Positions 28,847 to 39,193 of a stretch of 39,499 nucleotides of DNA are shown here, one piece after another. Origin of the DNA: Aeromonas allosaccharophila. GTDB lineage: Bacteria > Pseudomonadota > Gammaproteobacteria > Enterobacterales > Aeromonadaceae. A model generated the notes under the pieces. That model saw only the letters and a list, made by a program, of their open reading frames with translations. It was not told the DNA's origin and made no database searches. The translations under genes and the position numbers were made by a program. The stretch is from positions 1-39,499 of the forward strand of contig NZ_CDBR01000038.1 in assembly GCF_000819685.1 (NCBI RefSeq), written 5' to 3'. Within the stretch, counting starts at the first letter, position 1, and each line of letters begins with the position of its first letter.

Positions 28847-31282
28847 ATGAAGAAGAAGCTAATTTATGCCGCTGTGCTCAGCGCCCTGCTGGCCGGATGT
28901 GGTGGGGATGACAACAAGGGAGATACCACCAGCTCCCTCGACTATGCCCTGAGTGGCGCCAACGGGATTCGCCCGAGCGTGCTGGCTCCCCGTGCCAGCG
29001 ATGGCACCCTGAAGTTTTCGACCGAGACTGCGGATCTGTCGAACCCGGTGTCTGCCCTCTCCACCCTAGATGGCTGGTCTACAACGCAACCTGTCCAGCT
29101 GGTACCGGCGACCGTGACCGGTGTCTCTGTGCCAGCACCTGCGGCCAGCGAGTATGCCTCTGCCGTTGCGCCCCTCTATCTGCTGGAGCTGGTGCTGGAT
29201 CCGGTGACTCAGCGACCTGTCGGGGTGAAGAACAATAAGCCTCTGACCTATGGCACCGACTTTGTGGTGAGCGATGGCGGCGGCAAACTCAATCTGGTTC
29301 CGCTCAAGCCGCTTAATCCCTCTTCTTACTACATGATTGTGGCGACCGATTCCCTCAAGGACAGTCGCGGCACACCGCTCAAAGCGGGGGGGGATTACAG
29401 CAACTTCAAATCGGCTGCTGGCGCAACCACGCAGGAGCAGACCATCAACGGCCTGATCTCGCTGCAGGAAGGTCTGTTCAAGGCGGCCACCGGAATCACC
29501 AGCGACCGGGTGATCTTCTCCGACTGGTTTGCCACCCAGTCCGGTGCCGATGTGCTGCTGGCAGTGAAGAGTGCCGCCGCTTCCGTGTTGAAGAGCCCGA
29601 GCCTTGACGCCGCGTTGCTGTGGAAACAGGACGCCAAAGGCAACACCAGCTTACCGGCAACCTATACCATCAGCAGCCTTAATGGCGGCGTGGATTTTCT
29701 GACCCAGCTGGCTGCTGAGCCATTCCTGCCGCAGGATCAGAAAGATGCATTGAGTGCCGCCTTTGGTGCAGGCATGCCGCTTAACGGTGTTGCCCAGTTG
29801 ACCAAGGTTTACACCGGCACCGTCAATCTCCCTTACTTCCTCTCTACACCCGCGCTGGCTGGCTCCTGGGACAAGGCCAAGACCCAATCCTGGCATGGTG
29901 CCATTCCCAGCCTCTATGCCATCGCCAACGCGCTGAAAGCGGGCGATATCGAGGTGATCGGTGGACTGGTCGGGGCGGGGGTGGACCCGGCACTGCTGGG
30001 TGAGCTGATCGCCGACCCGAGCCGTCAGAGTGAACTGCTGACCGAGGCGAGCAAGCTGATCGGGGTGACCCTCACCTCCGGTGGCAAACCGCTGGATGCC
30101 GAGCGCAATATCGGCCGTTTCAACCCGCTGCCGACCCTGACCGAAGTGCAATCCGTGCCGTTGCGGATCTTTGCCGCCGGGCCACTGGCCAATGTCACCG
30201 ATGTGATCATCTATCAGCACGGGGTCACCTCCATCAAGGAGAATGCCTATGCGCTGGCGCTGGGCCAGATCGGCGCCGGCGCCACTGCCAGCAAGAGCGT
30301 CGCTGTGGTTGTTATCGATCATCCGCTGCACGGTGAGCGTGGCTATGCCCTGAGTGGCAGCACGGATACCGTTACCACCTCCGAGAACCCGACTCCCTAC
30401 CTGAATCTGGGCTATCTGACGGTGGCGCGGGACAACCTGAAACAGAGCGTGGCCGATCTGCTGGGACTGCGACTGGCCGTCGGTCTGGCCAATGCTAAGG
30501 GGCTAGGTGGTCAACTGGGCGGCGCCGGACTGAAGGTACATTTCCTCGGTCACTCGCTGGGGGCAATTGCCGGAGCCAATCTGTTGGCGGTAGCCAACCA
30601 GACCACCGGCAGTGCCCTGGCTGATGCCCTGTTCAAGTTCGATACCGGTGGTCTGGCGATGCCGGGTGGCGGCATAGCTCCGCTGCTGCTCAACTCGCCG
30701 AGCTTCGGGCCGACCATCAAGATGAGCGTGCTCACCTCGGGCAGTCCGGAGCTGAAAGCGGGCTTTACCACCTATGCACCGAACTGCAAAACGGCTGCCG
30801 CCACTTGCTTCGTCAACGAGTTCCTGCCCAGTCTGGATGCGGCCACTCAGGCGGGGGCTGCGAGCACCTTGCAGAGCTACACCTTTGCCGCCCAGTCAGT
30901 GCTGGACTCTGCCGACCCGATCAATCTGGGCCGTGGCGTCGCCAAAAGCTTCCCGCTGTTCGCCACCGAAATTGTTGGCGATGGTGCGCTCAGCTTGCCG
31001 GATCAGGTGATCCCCAACAGTATCGCCTCCGCGCCGCTGGGTGGCACCGAACCACTGTTCCGGGTGCTGGGTTTACAAGAGCTGAAGGGTTCCGGTGTGC
31101 TCCCGGCGGGTCACCATGCTGCACGCTTCCTGAAAGGGGGCCATAGCTCGCTGCTGGCCCCTGACGAGAACTTCGATCAGGCTGGCGCGGTCACTACCGA
31201 GATCCAGACCCAGTTCGCCAGCTTCTTTATGAGTGGCGGTGCGGCGGTCAAGGTAACTGACGACACCCTGATCAAGCAGTAA
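28847..31282 (+). CDS. Lipoprotein lipase/phospholipase, Pla-1/cef (VolA-like) family
   Basis: Predicted outer-membrane or surface lipoprotein esterase of 811 residues. The N-terminus MKKKLIYAAVLSALLAGCGG has a lipobox with the acylated Cys at residue 18. The alpha/beta-hydrolase core has nucleophile S570 in GHSLG, a likely acid in the IVGDGALSLPDQ region, and the catalytic His probably H766 in KGGHSSLLAP. The family includes Aeromonas extracellular lipases/phospholipase A1 and the Vibrio cholerae surface lysophospholipase VolA, so the substrate is likely a host lipid such as (lyso)phosphatidylcholine; this is inferred from family. It is a single gene with a 250-base upstream region and ends in an inverted-repeat region shared with glpG. 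Confidence 0.9.
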   Translation: MKKKLIYAAVLSALLAGCGGDDNKGDTTSSLDYALSGANGIRPSVLAPRASDGTLKFSTETADLSNPVSALSTLDGWSTTQPVQLVPATVTGVSVPAPAASEYASAVAPLYLLELVLDPVTQRPVGVKNNKPLTYGTDFVVSDGGGKLNLVPLKPLNPSSYYMIVATDSLKDSRGTPLKAGGDYSNFKSAAGATTQEQTINGLISLQEGLFKAATGITSDRVIFSDWFATQSGADVLLAVKSAAASVLKSPSLDAALLWKQDAKGNTSLPATYTISSLNGGVDFLTQLAAEPFLPQDQKDALSAAFGAGMPLNGVAQLTKVYTGTVNLPYFLSTPALAGSWDKAKTQSWHGAIPSLYAIANALKAGDIEVIGGLVGAGVDPALLGELIADPSRQSELLTEASKLIGVTLTSGGKPLDAERNIGRFNPLPTLTEVQSVPLRIFAAGPLANVTDVIIYQHGVTSIKENAYALALGQIGAGATASKSVAVVVIDHPLHGERGYALSGSTDTVTTSENPTPYLNLGYLTVARDNLKQSVADLLGLRLAVGLANAKGLGGQLGGAGLKVHFLGHSLGAIAGANLLAVANQTTGSALADALFKFDTGGLAMPGGGIAPLLLNSPSFGPTIKMSVLTSGSPELKAGFTTYAPNCKTAAATCFVNEFLPSLDAATQAGAASTLQSYTFAAQSVLDSADPINLGRGVAKSFPLFATEIVGDGALSLPDQVIPNSIASAPLGGTEPLFRVLGLQELKGSGVLPAGHHAARFLKGGHSSLLAPDENFDQAGAVTTEIQTQFASFFMSGGAAVKVTDDTLIKQ

Positions 31283-31300
31283 CTGCCTATCGCGTAACAA

Positions 31301-31330
31301 AACGCCGCCCTTCGGGGCGCAATGCTGTTC
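31301..31330. repeat. Left arm of a 30-bp inverted repeat pair
   Basis: This segment, 18 bases after the lipase stop, is the inverted copy of 31515-31544 with 26 of 30 bases matching; only the TTCG loop differs. Inside the arm, CGCCC-TTCG-GGGCG forms a small hairpin that could help end the lipase transcript, although no T-run follows. Confidence 0.8.
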
Positions 31331-31442
31331 AGATAAGCACATTTTTGACTAATTATTCATAAATGCGACTTGAGTTGGGGGAGCAAGGCTGTTTCCAGTC
31401 GATGTTCCTTCAGCCTTTATCCAGCGTGGCTTGCAATAGAAA

Positions 31443-31470
31443 GAGGGAGGCATCATGCCTCCCTCACTTT
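31443..31470. terminator. Bidirectional terminator between lipase and glpG
   Basis: GAGGGAGGCA (31443-31452) pairs with TGCCTCCCTC (31456-31465) around TCA, followed by ACTTTTTA. It lies inside the segment bounded by the inverted repeats and can serve the lipase and glpG transcripts. Confidence 0.75.
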
Positions 31471-31514
31471 TTAGCCCTGATACTACGTGGACTGGAACTC
31501 AAATTCTCTTAAGT

Positions 31515-31544
31515 GAACAGCATTGCGCCCTTCGGGGCGGCGTT
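31515..31544. repeat. Right arm of the 30-bp inverted repeat pair
   Basis: Inverted partner of 31301-31330, ending 25 bases before the glpG stop. Weaker similarity continues inward for about 10 bases (CTGTTCAGATAAG against CTGTTCACTTAAG). The enclosed segment is 184 bases and carries no gene. Confidence 0.8.
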
Positions 31545-31568
31545 GTTGTTTCTGCGGCTGCGGAAAAA

Positions 31569-32402
31569 TCAGGCTGGCTGGTGGTTGCGATCCAACCAGC
31601 CTTGCAGCAGGCCGACCAGCAGACCGGTCAGGTGGGCGATGTTGGCGGTGCTGGTGCCGAGCATGTCGAAGAAGCCGAGCACCATCCAGAACAGCATAAA
31701 GCCCATCAATGCAGGTGGCAGAGTGAGGCCGCAGGCCGGTTGCAGCTTGGCTCGCAGCCAGCAGTAGCCGAGCAGGGCATAGACCACGCCGGAGAGGCCG
31801 CCAAACAGCGGGCCGCTGGCAAAGAACTCGGCGATATTGGGCAGGGCCGCACCAACCAGCAACAGGATCAGCAGCTTGCCGCTGCCGAGGCGCTGTTCAA
31901 TCTGGCCGCCGAGATACCACCACCACAGCAAGTTGAACACCAGATGGAGCACCGAGAAGTGGATCAGGGCGGGGGTGAAATAGCGCCATGCCTGCCAGTC
32001 GGTGAACTGGGCCAGGGTCGGGTGGAACGCCAGTTCATCGTAGATGGGCAGGCCGATGGCATCGATGCCGTAGATGGCGAGACAGGCGATGATCACTACC
32101 AGCGTCAGTGGCCCCGCCTGATGGAGGAAGTCGGTGATGGGATCCGTCATCCCCTTGCTGTAGTCGATGCGGGCATCGGCGCGGCCGGATTGCCAGGAGG
32201 CTTCCATGTAGCGCGGGTGGCCCGGCTCGGCCAGGAAGCGCTTCACCTCCAGCTGGGCCTGGGCGAGGCGCGGCTCGTCCGCCAGCCAGATGGTGACCCC
32301 CAGCTCGGACTGGGTCAGCTCGCAGGAGATGCCCAGCGTCGCCAGATAGTCCACCAGCGCCTGCGCCATGCGGGCGTTGTCGAGTACCAGCAGCTGGATC
32401 AT
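31569..32402 (-). CDS. glpG: Rhomboid intramembrane serine protease GlpG
   Basis: Inner-membrane protease that cleaves membrane-embedded substrates. The 277 residues match E. coli GlpG (276). After a cytosolic N-terminal domain (1-85) come six membrane helices. The catalytic dyad is S204 (GGLSG) and H257 (NIAHLTG), with oxyanion residues H153 and N157 (HLVFN). The start at 32402 overlaps the glpE stop by ATGA; an upstream in-frame start lies inside glpE. The glpR regulator that follows in E. coli is missing. Confidence 0.96.
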   Translation of the reverse strand: MIQLLVLDNARMAQALVDYLATLGISCELTQSELGVTIWLADEPRLAQAQLEVKRFLAEPGHPRYMEASWQSGRADARIDYSKGMTDPITDFLHQAGPLTLVVIIACLAIYGIDAIGLPIYDELAFHPTLAQFTDWQAWRYFTPALIHFSVLHLVFNLLWWWYLGGQIEQRLGSGKLLILLLVGAALPNIAEFFASGPLFGGLSGVVYALLGYCWLRAKLQPACGLTLPPALMGFMLFWMVLGFFDMLGTSTANIAHLTGLLVGLLQGWLDRNHQPA

Positions 32403-32722
32403 GCCTCGCCTGCCTCGATGGGAAATTCCCGGCGCCATGCCTCGAAGCCACCATCCATGCTGTAGACCTCGTCATAACCCTGTTGCAGCAGGTATTGGGC
32501 GGCACCCTGACTGCTGTTGCCGTGGTAGCACATCACGATGACCGGGGTATCGAAATCCACTTCATTCATAAAGCGCACCAGCGTGCCGTTGGTGAGGTGG
32601 AAGGCGCCGACCGCGTGGGCCGCTTCAAAGGATTGCGGGTCGCGAATATCCACCAGACGGGCTTCACCCGTGCTCAGTTTCTGGTGGGCATCATGGGCAT
32701 TGATATGGGCAAACTGGTCCAT
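32399..32722 (-). CDS. glpE: Thiosulfate sulfurtransferase GlpE
   Basis: Single-domain rhodanese of 107 residues that moves sulfane sulfur from thiosulfate to thiol acceptors. The active-site cysteine is C65 in MCYHGNSS, the same residue number as in E. coli GlpE. It is translationally coupled to glpG by a 4-base overlap, the conserved enteric arrangement. Confidence 0.95.
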   Translation of the reverse strand: MDQFAHINAHDAHQKLSTGEARLVDIRDPQSFEAAHAVGAFHLTNGTLVRFMNEVDFDTPVIVMCYHGNSSQGAAQYLLQQGYDEVYSMDGGFEAWRREFPIEAGEA

Positions 32723-32790
32723 CTGGATGTCCTGCGAATAGGTTGATTACGGGCCAGTGTACCGCAAGCTGTGGCGCAAACTAACCCCAC

Positions 32791-32818
32791 AAAAGATAAG
32801 GGAGCCTGTGGCTCCCTT
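32791..32818 (-). terminator. Intrinsic terminator after livF
   Basis: AAGGGAGCC (32798-32806) pairs with GGCTCCCTT (32810-32818); on the minus strand the stem is followed by ATCTTTT. It ends the liv operon. Confidence 0.8.
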
Positions 32819-32844
32819 GTCGATATGGCATGCGGGTCAGTGAG

Positions 32845-33546
32845 TTAACCGCCGAGATAAGCCTGCCGTACTGCCGGGTTGGCCAGCAGGGCGGCGCCCG
32901 TGTCTTGCAGCACCACGTGGCCGTTCTCCAACACATAACCGCGGTCGGCCAGCTTGAGCGCCTGGTTGGCGTTCTGCTCCACCAGAAAGATGGTCATCCC
33001 CTTCTGGCGCAACTGCTCTATGGTGTCGAAGATCTGCTGGATGACGATGGGGGCCAGCCCCAGCGAGGGTTCATCCAGCAGCAGCAGGCGCGGTTTGCTC
33101 ATCAGGGCGCGGCCGATGGCCAGCATCTGTTGCTCGCCGCCGGACATGGTACCCGCTCGTTGCTGCAGTCGCTCATGCAGGCGCGGGAACAGGGTGAACA
33201 CCTGATCCAGCAGGCCATGCTGCTCGGCCTTGTCGACGAAGAAGGCACCCATCAGCAGGTTCTCCTCCACCGTCAGGCGGGCGAAGATGCGGCGTCCCTC
33301 CGGCACCACGGCGATATCCTTGCGCATGATGCGGGCGGTGGTGAGGGAGCTGATCTGTTCCCCCTCAAACCAGATGGAGCCGCTGCTGGGCTTGGGTTCG
33401 CCGCAGAGGGTCATCAGCAGGGTGGTCTTGCCCGCGCCGTTGGCGCCGATAAGGGTGACGATTTCCCCCTCTTTCACCTCGACGCTGACATCGTGCAGCG
33501 CCTGAATTTTGCCGTAGTGGGTCGATACGTTGCGAAGTTCTAACAT
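32845..33546 (-). CDS. livF: Branched-chain amino-acid ABC transporter ATPase LivF
   Basis: One of two cytosolic ATPases powering leucine/isoleucine/valine import. The 233 residues have Walker A GANGAGKT (34-41), the signature MSGGEQQ, Walker B LLLLDEPSLGL and the H-loop LVEQNA typical of LivF. It is the last gene of the operon, 16 bases after livG. Confidence 0.96.
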   Translation of the reverse strand: MLELRNVSTHYGKIQALHDVSVEVKEGEIVTLIGANGAGKTTLLMTLCGEPKPSSGSIWFEGEQISSLTTARIMRKDIAVVPEGRRIFARLTVEENLLMGAFFVDKAEQHGLLDQVFTLFPRLHERLQQRAGTMSGGEQQMLAIGRALMSKPRLLLLDEPSLGLAPIVIQQIFDTIEQLRQKGMTIFLVEQNANQALKLADRGYVLENGHVVLQDTGAALLANPAVRQAYLGG

Positions 33547-33562
33547 CGTGACTCCTTGGGTC

Positions 33563-34336
33563 CTACGATTCGCCCAGATAGGCCTTGATCACTGCCGGGT
33601 TGTTGCGGATTTCGTCCGGCTTGCCGTGGGCCAGCGGCGTGCCCTGGCTGACCACGAAGATGCGGTTGGAGATGCCCATCACCAGCTTCATGTCGTGTTC
33701 GATCAGCAGCACCGAGACCCCGAACTCGTCCCGCAGGCTCATGATCAGCTCGTCCAGCTCGTCGGTCTCCTTCGGGTTGAGACCGGCGGCCGGTTCGTCC
33801 AGCATCAGCAGCTCGGGACGGGTCGCCATGCAGCGGGCGATCTCGAGGCGGCGTTGCTGACCGTAGGCCAGATTGCCGGCGGCGCGGTTGGCGAGATCCT
33901 TGAGCCCGACTTTATCGAGCCAGAAGGCGGCCTGCTCCAGCCCCTCCTGCTCGGCACGGCGGAAGGCCGGGGTCTTGAACAGACCGGCGATAAAGCTGGT
34001 GTTGAGGTGCTGGTGCTGGGCAACCAGCAGGTTTTCCACCGCCGTCATCTCCTTGAACAGTCGCACATGCTGGAAGGTCCGCACAATCCCCTTGCGGGCG
34101 ATGAGGTGGCCGGGCAGCCCCTGAATCTCCTCACCCTTGTAGCGGATGGTGCCGCCGCTCGGGCAGTAAAAACCGGTCAGGCAGTTGAAGATGGTGGTCT
34201 TGCCCGCGCCGTTGGGGCCGATGATGGAGATCACCTCGCCCTTGTCGATATCCAGCTTTACCCCGTTAACGGCCAGCAGGCCACCAAAGCGCATCGACAG
34301 ATCAGAGACTTCTAATAACTTCTGATGAGTGCTCAT
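33563..34336 (-). CDS. livG: Branched-chain amino-acid ABC transporter ATPase LivG
   Basis: Second ATPase of the LIV system, 257 residues. Walker A GPNGAGKT is at 40-47; the signature region reads [15 protein letters not shown], a YGQQ variant usual in LivG; Walker B is [13 protein letters not shown]; and the C-terminal switch has [13 protein letters not shown]. It overlaps the livM stop by 4 bases (ATGA). Confidence 0.96.
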   Translation of the reverse strand: MSTHQKLLEVSDLSMRFGGLLAVNGVKLDIDKGEVISIIGPNGAGKTTIFNCLTGFYCPSGGTIRYKGEEIQGLPGHLIARKGIVRTFQHVRLFKEMTAVENLLVAQHQHLNTSFIAGLFKTPAFRRAEQEGLEQAAFWLDKVGLKDLANRAAGNLAYGQQRRLEIARCMATRPELLMLDEPAAGLNPKETDELDELIMSLRDEFGVSVLLIEHDMKLVMGISNRIFVVSQGTPLAHGKPDEIRNNPAVIKAYLGES

Positions 34337-35600
34337 TTCTTCAACTCCAGATGCGGACGGGTCATCGGCAGCAATCCTTGTGGCCGCCAGATCATCATGA
34401 ACACCATCAAGAGGCCGAACATCAGCATGCGGTACTCGTTAAACTCGCGGGCCAGCTCCGGCAGCACCGTCATCACGATAGCGGCCAGCACCACCCCGAT
34501 CTGGGAGCCCATACCGCCCAGCACCACAACCGCCAGCACAATGGCCGACTCGATAAAGACGAAGGATTCCGGGCTGATAAAGCCCTGCCGCGAGGCGAAG
34601 AAGCTGCCGGCAAAGCCCGCGAAGGTGGCGCCGATGGTGAAGGCGGTCAGCTTGATGATGGTGGGGTTGAGCCCCAGCGATTTACAGGCGATCTCGTCCT
34701 CCCGCAGCGCTTCCCAGGCGCGGCCGAGCGGCATCCGCAGCAGGCGGTTGATGACGAACAGGGTCGCCACCACCAGTACCAGCGCCATCAGGTAGAGGAA
34801 GATCACCTTGTGGTTGGCGTTGTAGGTAATGCCGAAGAAGTCGTGGAAGGTATCAAAGCCCCCATCCTTGACGGTGCGGTTGAATTCCAGGCCAGCGAGC
34901 GTCGGCTTGGGAATGCCGGAGATCCCGTTCGGGCCGCCAGTCAGGGTGGTCATGTTGTTGAGCAGGATGCGGATGATCTCGCCAAAGCCCAGGGTGACGA
35001 TGGCCAGATAGTCCCCCCGCAGCCGCAGCACCGGGAAACCGAGCAGGAAGCCAAAGGTGGCCGCCATCAGCCCGGCGATGGGCAGGCACTCCCAGAAGCT
35101 CAGTCCGAAGTAGGTGTTGAGCAGGGCATAGCTGTAGGCGCCGACCGCATAGAAGCCGACATAGCCGAGATCGAGCAGACCGGCGAGGCCGACCACCACG
35201 TTCAGCCCCAGCCCTAGCATGATGTAAATCAGGGTGAGGGTGGCGAGATCGATGGCGCCGCGAGAGGCCATAAACGGCCAACTCACCGCGAACAGCAGCA
35301 CCAGCACGGCGGTGAGGTTATAGAGCTTGGGCGCCTCTTCCGGGCTCGGCAGCACCAGCTTGGTGAAGCCGACCGAGAAGCCGCTGATGGAGGCCTGAAA
35401 CAGCCGGGCGATCTGGCCGCGCAGCATCTGGAACCAGAAAACGAGGGTGGCGCCGCCCAGTAGCCAGGCCAGCGACACATCGAGGCGGCTCACCACCTGC
35501 AGGCGGGAGCCATCGGTCTCCAGCTTGAAGCCGAGCAGCCAGAAGGAGAGCACCAGCAGCACCAGGCTGGCGATACAGGCGTGGATAAATTGATTTTTCA

Positions 35601-35601
<1 letters not shown>
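34333..35601 (-). CDS. livM: Branched-chain amino-acid ABC transporter permease LivM
   Basis: Inner-membrane permease that pairs with LivH. The 422-residue protein has about ten hydrophobic segments, an N-terminal extension as in E. coli LivM, and the coupling loop [21 protein letters not shown] contacting the ATPases. Start taken as ATG at 35601 (GGAG 8 bases upstream); a GTG at 35604 is equally possible and would add one residue and create a GTGA overlap with livH. Confidence 0.95.
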
Positions 35602-36527
<926 letters not shown>

Positions 36528-36561
36528 ACTGCGTTCCCTGTACTTGCCCGCAAAGAGAGGA

Positions 36562-36583
36562 GGGGGTGAGCGTACTCACCCCC
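36562..36583 (-). promoter_or_regulatory. Intercistronic hairpin livK-livH
   Basis: GGGGGTGAG (36562-36570) pairs with CTCACCCCC (36575-36583) around CGTA. No T-run follows on the minus strand, so it probably shields the livK mRNA 3' end or partly attenuates, giving excess binding protein over the membrane subunits. This is inference from the usual design of such operons. Confidence 0.5.
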
Positions 36584-36594
36584 CAATCGGCAGA

Positions 36595-37716
36595 TTATTT
36601 GACTTGGCTGGAGGTACCGTCAGCGTGCCACTGGAACACACCAAATTCGAAGCCTTTCAGGTCACCGTTCGGTGCCCAGCTCAGGGGGCCCATCACGGTT
36701 TCGACCGGGGTGGCCTTGATGGCGGCGGCCACAGCGGCCGGGTCATCTTCACCCGCTTTGGCGATACCGGCTGCCAGGGTTTGCACCGCGGCATAGGTGG
36801 TCCAGACGAACGGACCGGAGGAGTCCTGACCCTTGGCCTTGAACGCCGCAACCAGCGGGGCGTTGGCGGGCACCAGATCGTATTTGTTCGGCAGGGTCAC
36901 CAGCAGGCCTTCGGAAGCCGGGCCGCCGATGGCGGAGATATCCTTGTTACCTACCCCTTCAGGGCCCATGAACTTGGCTTTCAGCCCCTTCTCGCCAGCC
37001 TGACGCAGGATCAGACCCAGCTCCGGGTGGTAGCCGCCGTAGTAGACGAAATCGACGTTCTCTTTCTGCAGCTTGGCGATCAGCGCGGAGAAGTCCTTGT
37101 CACCGGCGGTGATCCCTTCAAAGGCCACCACTTTCACGCCAGCCTTGTCGAGCGCAGCTTTCACGCTGGAGGCGATCCCTTCACCGTACTGCTTCTTGTC
37201 GTGGATAACGGCCACGCGCTGGGGTTTGACCTGCTCGATGATGTATTTGGCGGCAGTCGGGCCCTGATCGCTATCCAGACCGATGGTGCGCAGGGTCAGC
37301 TGGTAACCGCGCTCGGTGATCTTGGGGTTGGTGGAGGCGGGGGTAATCATCAGGATCCCCTCGTCTTCATAGATGTCGGAGGCGGGCAGGGTATTGTCGG
37401 AACAGAGGTGACCGACCACGAACTTGACGCCGTCATTCACCACCTTGTTCGCAACGGCCACCGCCTGTTTAGGATCGCAGGCATCGTCATAGACGACCGC
37501 TTCGATCTGCTTGCCGTTGATGCCGCCTGCCTTGTTGATCTGCTCGACCGCCATCTTGCCGCCGGTGAACTGCATGTCCCCGTACTGGGCGACCGGGCCA
37601 GTGACCGGGCCTGCGATACCGATCTTGATGGTGTCTGCCGCGTGGGCGATGGAGATCGATCCAAACAGAGCCAAAGAAACCGCTACGCTTACTGTTATTT
37701 TGCTCAACTTATGCAT
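36595..37716 (-). CDS. livK: Periplasmic branched-chain amino-acid-binding protein (LivJ/LivK)
   Basis: Substrate receptor of the LIV transporter, 373 residues. A Sec signal peptide ends in SISIAHA with the mature protein starting near A27 ([14 protein letters not shown]). Cysteines C80 and C105 have the same 25-residue spacing as the disulfide in E. coli LivJ. The two-lobed type I fold is clear ([23 protein letters not shown]). Only one binding protein is encoded, where E. coli has LivJ and LivK; leucine-only versus general specificity cannot be decided here. AGGGA is 8 bases before the ATG. It leads the operon and is divergent from the LacI-type gene. Confidence 0.93.
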   Translation of the reverse strand: MHKLSKITVSVAVSLALFGSISIAHAADTIKIGIAGPVTGPVAQYGDMQFTGGKMAVEQINKAGGINGKQIEAVVYDDACDPKQAVAVANKVVNDGVKFVVGHLCSDNTLPASDIYEDEGILMITPASTNPKITERGYQLTLRTIGLDSDQGPTAAKYIIEQVKPQRVAVIHDKKQYGEGIASSVKAALDKAGVKVVAFEGITAGDKDFSALIAKLQKENVDFVYYGGYHPELGLILRQAGEKGLKAKFMGPEGVGNKDISAIGGPASEGLLVTLPNKYDLVPANAPLVAAFKAKGQDSSGPFVWTTYAAVQTLAAGIAKAGEDDPAAVAAAIKATPVETVMGPLSWAPNGDLKGFEFGVFQWHADGTSSQVK

Positions 37717-37962
37717 TGATTCGTCCCTTAATCAGTGGATTGTTTCATTTCCGTGTGTCATTCCGGATCTACATCCCGTGCATCCGGCTATAGGTATGGT
37801 TCTATCATTCCTCACGGGGCAATAACAAGCTGTTAAAGATACTAACCAGAGGGGGTTTAATGGGCTTATTTTGAAACAAATGACCTGTTATTTTTCGCAG
37901 ATCAGAGCTTAATATCGATTTGTTGACTTAACATCTTGGTAACGACAGGCGATTCTGACAAA

Positions 37963-37983
37963 CGCCAGAGGATTAATCTGGCG
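37963..37983. promoter_or_regulatory. Inverted repeat in the liv/LacI intergenic region
   Basis: CGCCAGA and TCTGGCG are perfect 7-base arms separated by GGATTAA. No T-run follows. It is either a protein-binding site or an untranslated hairpin; about 245 bases lie between it and livK. Confidence 0.4.
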
Positions 37984-38021
37984 ATATTTTACTCTGACAG
38001 CGCTCCCATTTTGACCACAAC

Positions 38022-38037
38022 CTGTTTGCGCAAACAG
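38022..38037. promoter_or_regulatory. 16-bp palindrome, likely LacI-family operator
   Basis: CTGTTTGCGCAAACAG is a perfect palindrome with a central CG, the usual shape of a LacI-family operator. It lies 26 bases upstream of the -35 of the LacI-type gene and 114 bases before its start codon, which suggests autoregulation. Confidence 0.55.
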
Positions 38038-38062
38038 AAATGAACGCCTAGATTAGCCAGCA

Positions 38063-38091
38063 TTGACAATTCCGTGGCAGAGCTCCTTAAA
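38063..38091 (+). promoter_or_regulatory. Probable promoter of the LacI-type regulator
   Basis: A perfect -35 TTGACA (38063-38068) is followed after 17 bases by CTTAAA (38086-38091), a weak -10. The leader would be about 50 bases. Confidence 0.45.
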
Positions 38092-38150
38092 ACCAAGCCT
38101 TTATTCGGGAAATCTGCTAATGTTCCGCCTTTGACAGTCAGGAGACAGAG

Positions 38151-39155
38151 ATGGCCACTATCAAGGATGTCGCCTCGCGCGCAGGCGTATCCATCTCCAC
38201 CGTCTCACATGTGCTCAACCACACTCGGCGGGTCAGCGAAGACGCGACCCAGAAAGTGATTGAGGCGGTGGCAGAACTCAACTACGCGCCCAACTCGGTA
38301 GCGCGCAGTCTTAAAATAAATTCGACCAAGACCATTGGCATGCTGGTGACCACCAGCGTAAACCCCTTCTTCGCAGAAGTGGTGCAAGGGGTTGAAGCGT
38401 ACTGCTTCGAACAGGGCTACAGCCTGATCCTCTGCAACACCGAAAACCAGCCGCCTCGCCAACAGCATTACTTAAGAATGCTGATGGAAAAACGGGTGGA
38501 TGGCCTGCTGGTATTGGGTACCGATATCGACACTCCGTTGCGCGACATGCTGCGCATCCACAAGAACGTACCGCAAGTGGTACTGGATTGGGGCACGGAG
38601 TGCGATTTCGCCAACGTCATCAACGACAACGCCCGCATCGGCGCCCGCATGGCCGTACGCCATCTGCTGGAGCTGGGGCACCGCGACATCGTCTGCATCA
38701 CTGGCCAGCTCTCCAAGCCGACCACCCAGCAGCGACTGGACGGGGTACGTGATGCGCTGGGCGAGCAAGGTCTGACCCTCAAAGATGAACAGATCTTTGA
38801 AGGGGATTACGAGAGCCAGAGCGGCTTCGATGCCATGCAGCGCATCCTGGCCCTGCAGCCTCGTCCGACCGCGGTCTTTGCCTTCGACGATCCCATGGCG
38901 ATCGGCGCGATTTGCGCTGCCTGGGAAGCCGGGGTCAAGGTGCCGGACGATATCTCCGTCATCGGCTACGACGATGTAGAGATGGCGCGCTTCTCCAGCC
39001 CGCCGCTGACCACCATCCGTCACCCGAAGGCCGAACTGGGCCAGCTGGCGGTGAAGCATCTGGTCAGCCGGATCCGCAACAAGGAGCTGGAAGTGGAATC
39101 GATGACGGTCCAGCCCGAGCTGATTATCCGTCGCTCGGTCAAACCGCTGCGCTAA
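38151..39155 (+). CDS. LacI-family transcriptional regulator, RbsR/PurR-like
   Basis: DNA-binding repressor of 334 residues. The N-terminal helix-turn-helix MATIKDVASRAGVSISTVSH and hinge VARSLKINSTKTIGML match both PurR and RbsR of E. coli. The effector domain resembles RbsR more (NPFFAEVVQGVEAYCFEQGY, LCNTE, VIGYDDVEMARF, PPLTTIRHPKAELG), so a sugar such as ribose is the likeliest ligand; a purine ligand is not excluded. GGAG is 6 bases before the ATG. No sugar-transport or purine gene lies beside it: livK is divergent and an insertion sequence follows. It could have been cut off from its target operon by that insertion. Possible targets in the window are its own promoter and codB. Confidence 0.9.
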   Translation: MATIKDVASRAGVSISTVSHVLNHTRRVSEDATQKVIEAVAELNYAPNSVARSLKINSTKTIGMLVTTSVNPFFAEVVQGVEAYCFEQGYSLILCNTENQPPRQQHYLRMLMEKRVDGLLVLGTDIDTPLRDMLRIHKNVPQVVLDWGTECDFANVINDNARIGARMAVRHLLELGHRDIVCITGQLSKPTTQQRLDGVRDALGEQGLTLKDEQIFEGDYESQSGFDAMQRILALQPRPTAVFAFDDPMAIGAICAAWEAGVKVPDDISVIGYDDVEMARFSSPPLTTIRHPKAELGQLAVKHLVSRIRNKELEVESMTVQPELIIRRSVKPLR

Positions 39156-39193
39156 TCCGGCCCCGTTGCCAAAACGAAAAAAAACCTCTGTCA

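Larger units (their letters stand above)
37717..38150. other. Divergent regulatory region, livK (-) / LacI-type regulator (+)
   Basis: This 434-base AT-richer region contains no supported gene. It holds two palindromes (37963-37983 and 38022-38037) and a likely promoter for the regulator (38063-38091). The livK promoter must lie in the left half; on the minus strand TTGTTA (37832-37827) with ATAGAA (37809-37804) is one weak candidate. A Lrp-type control of liv would be expected from E. coli but I cannot identify a site. Confidence 0.5.

Noticed and set aside
31455..32465. 336-codon plus-strand frame opposite glpG
   Set aside because: Shadow of glpG; its first codons run through the inverted repeat, and glpG-glpE are secure.
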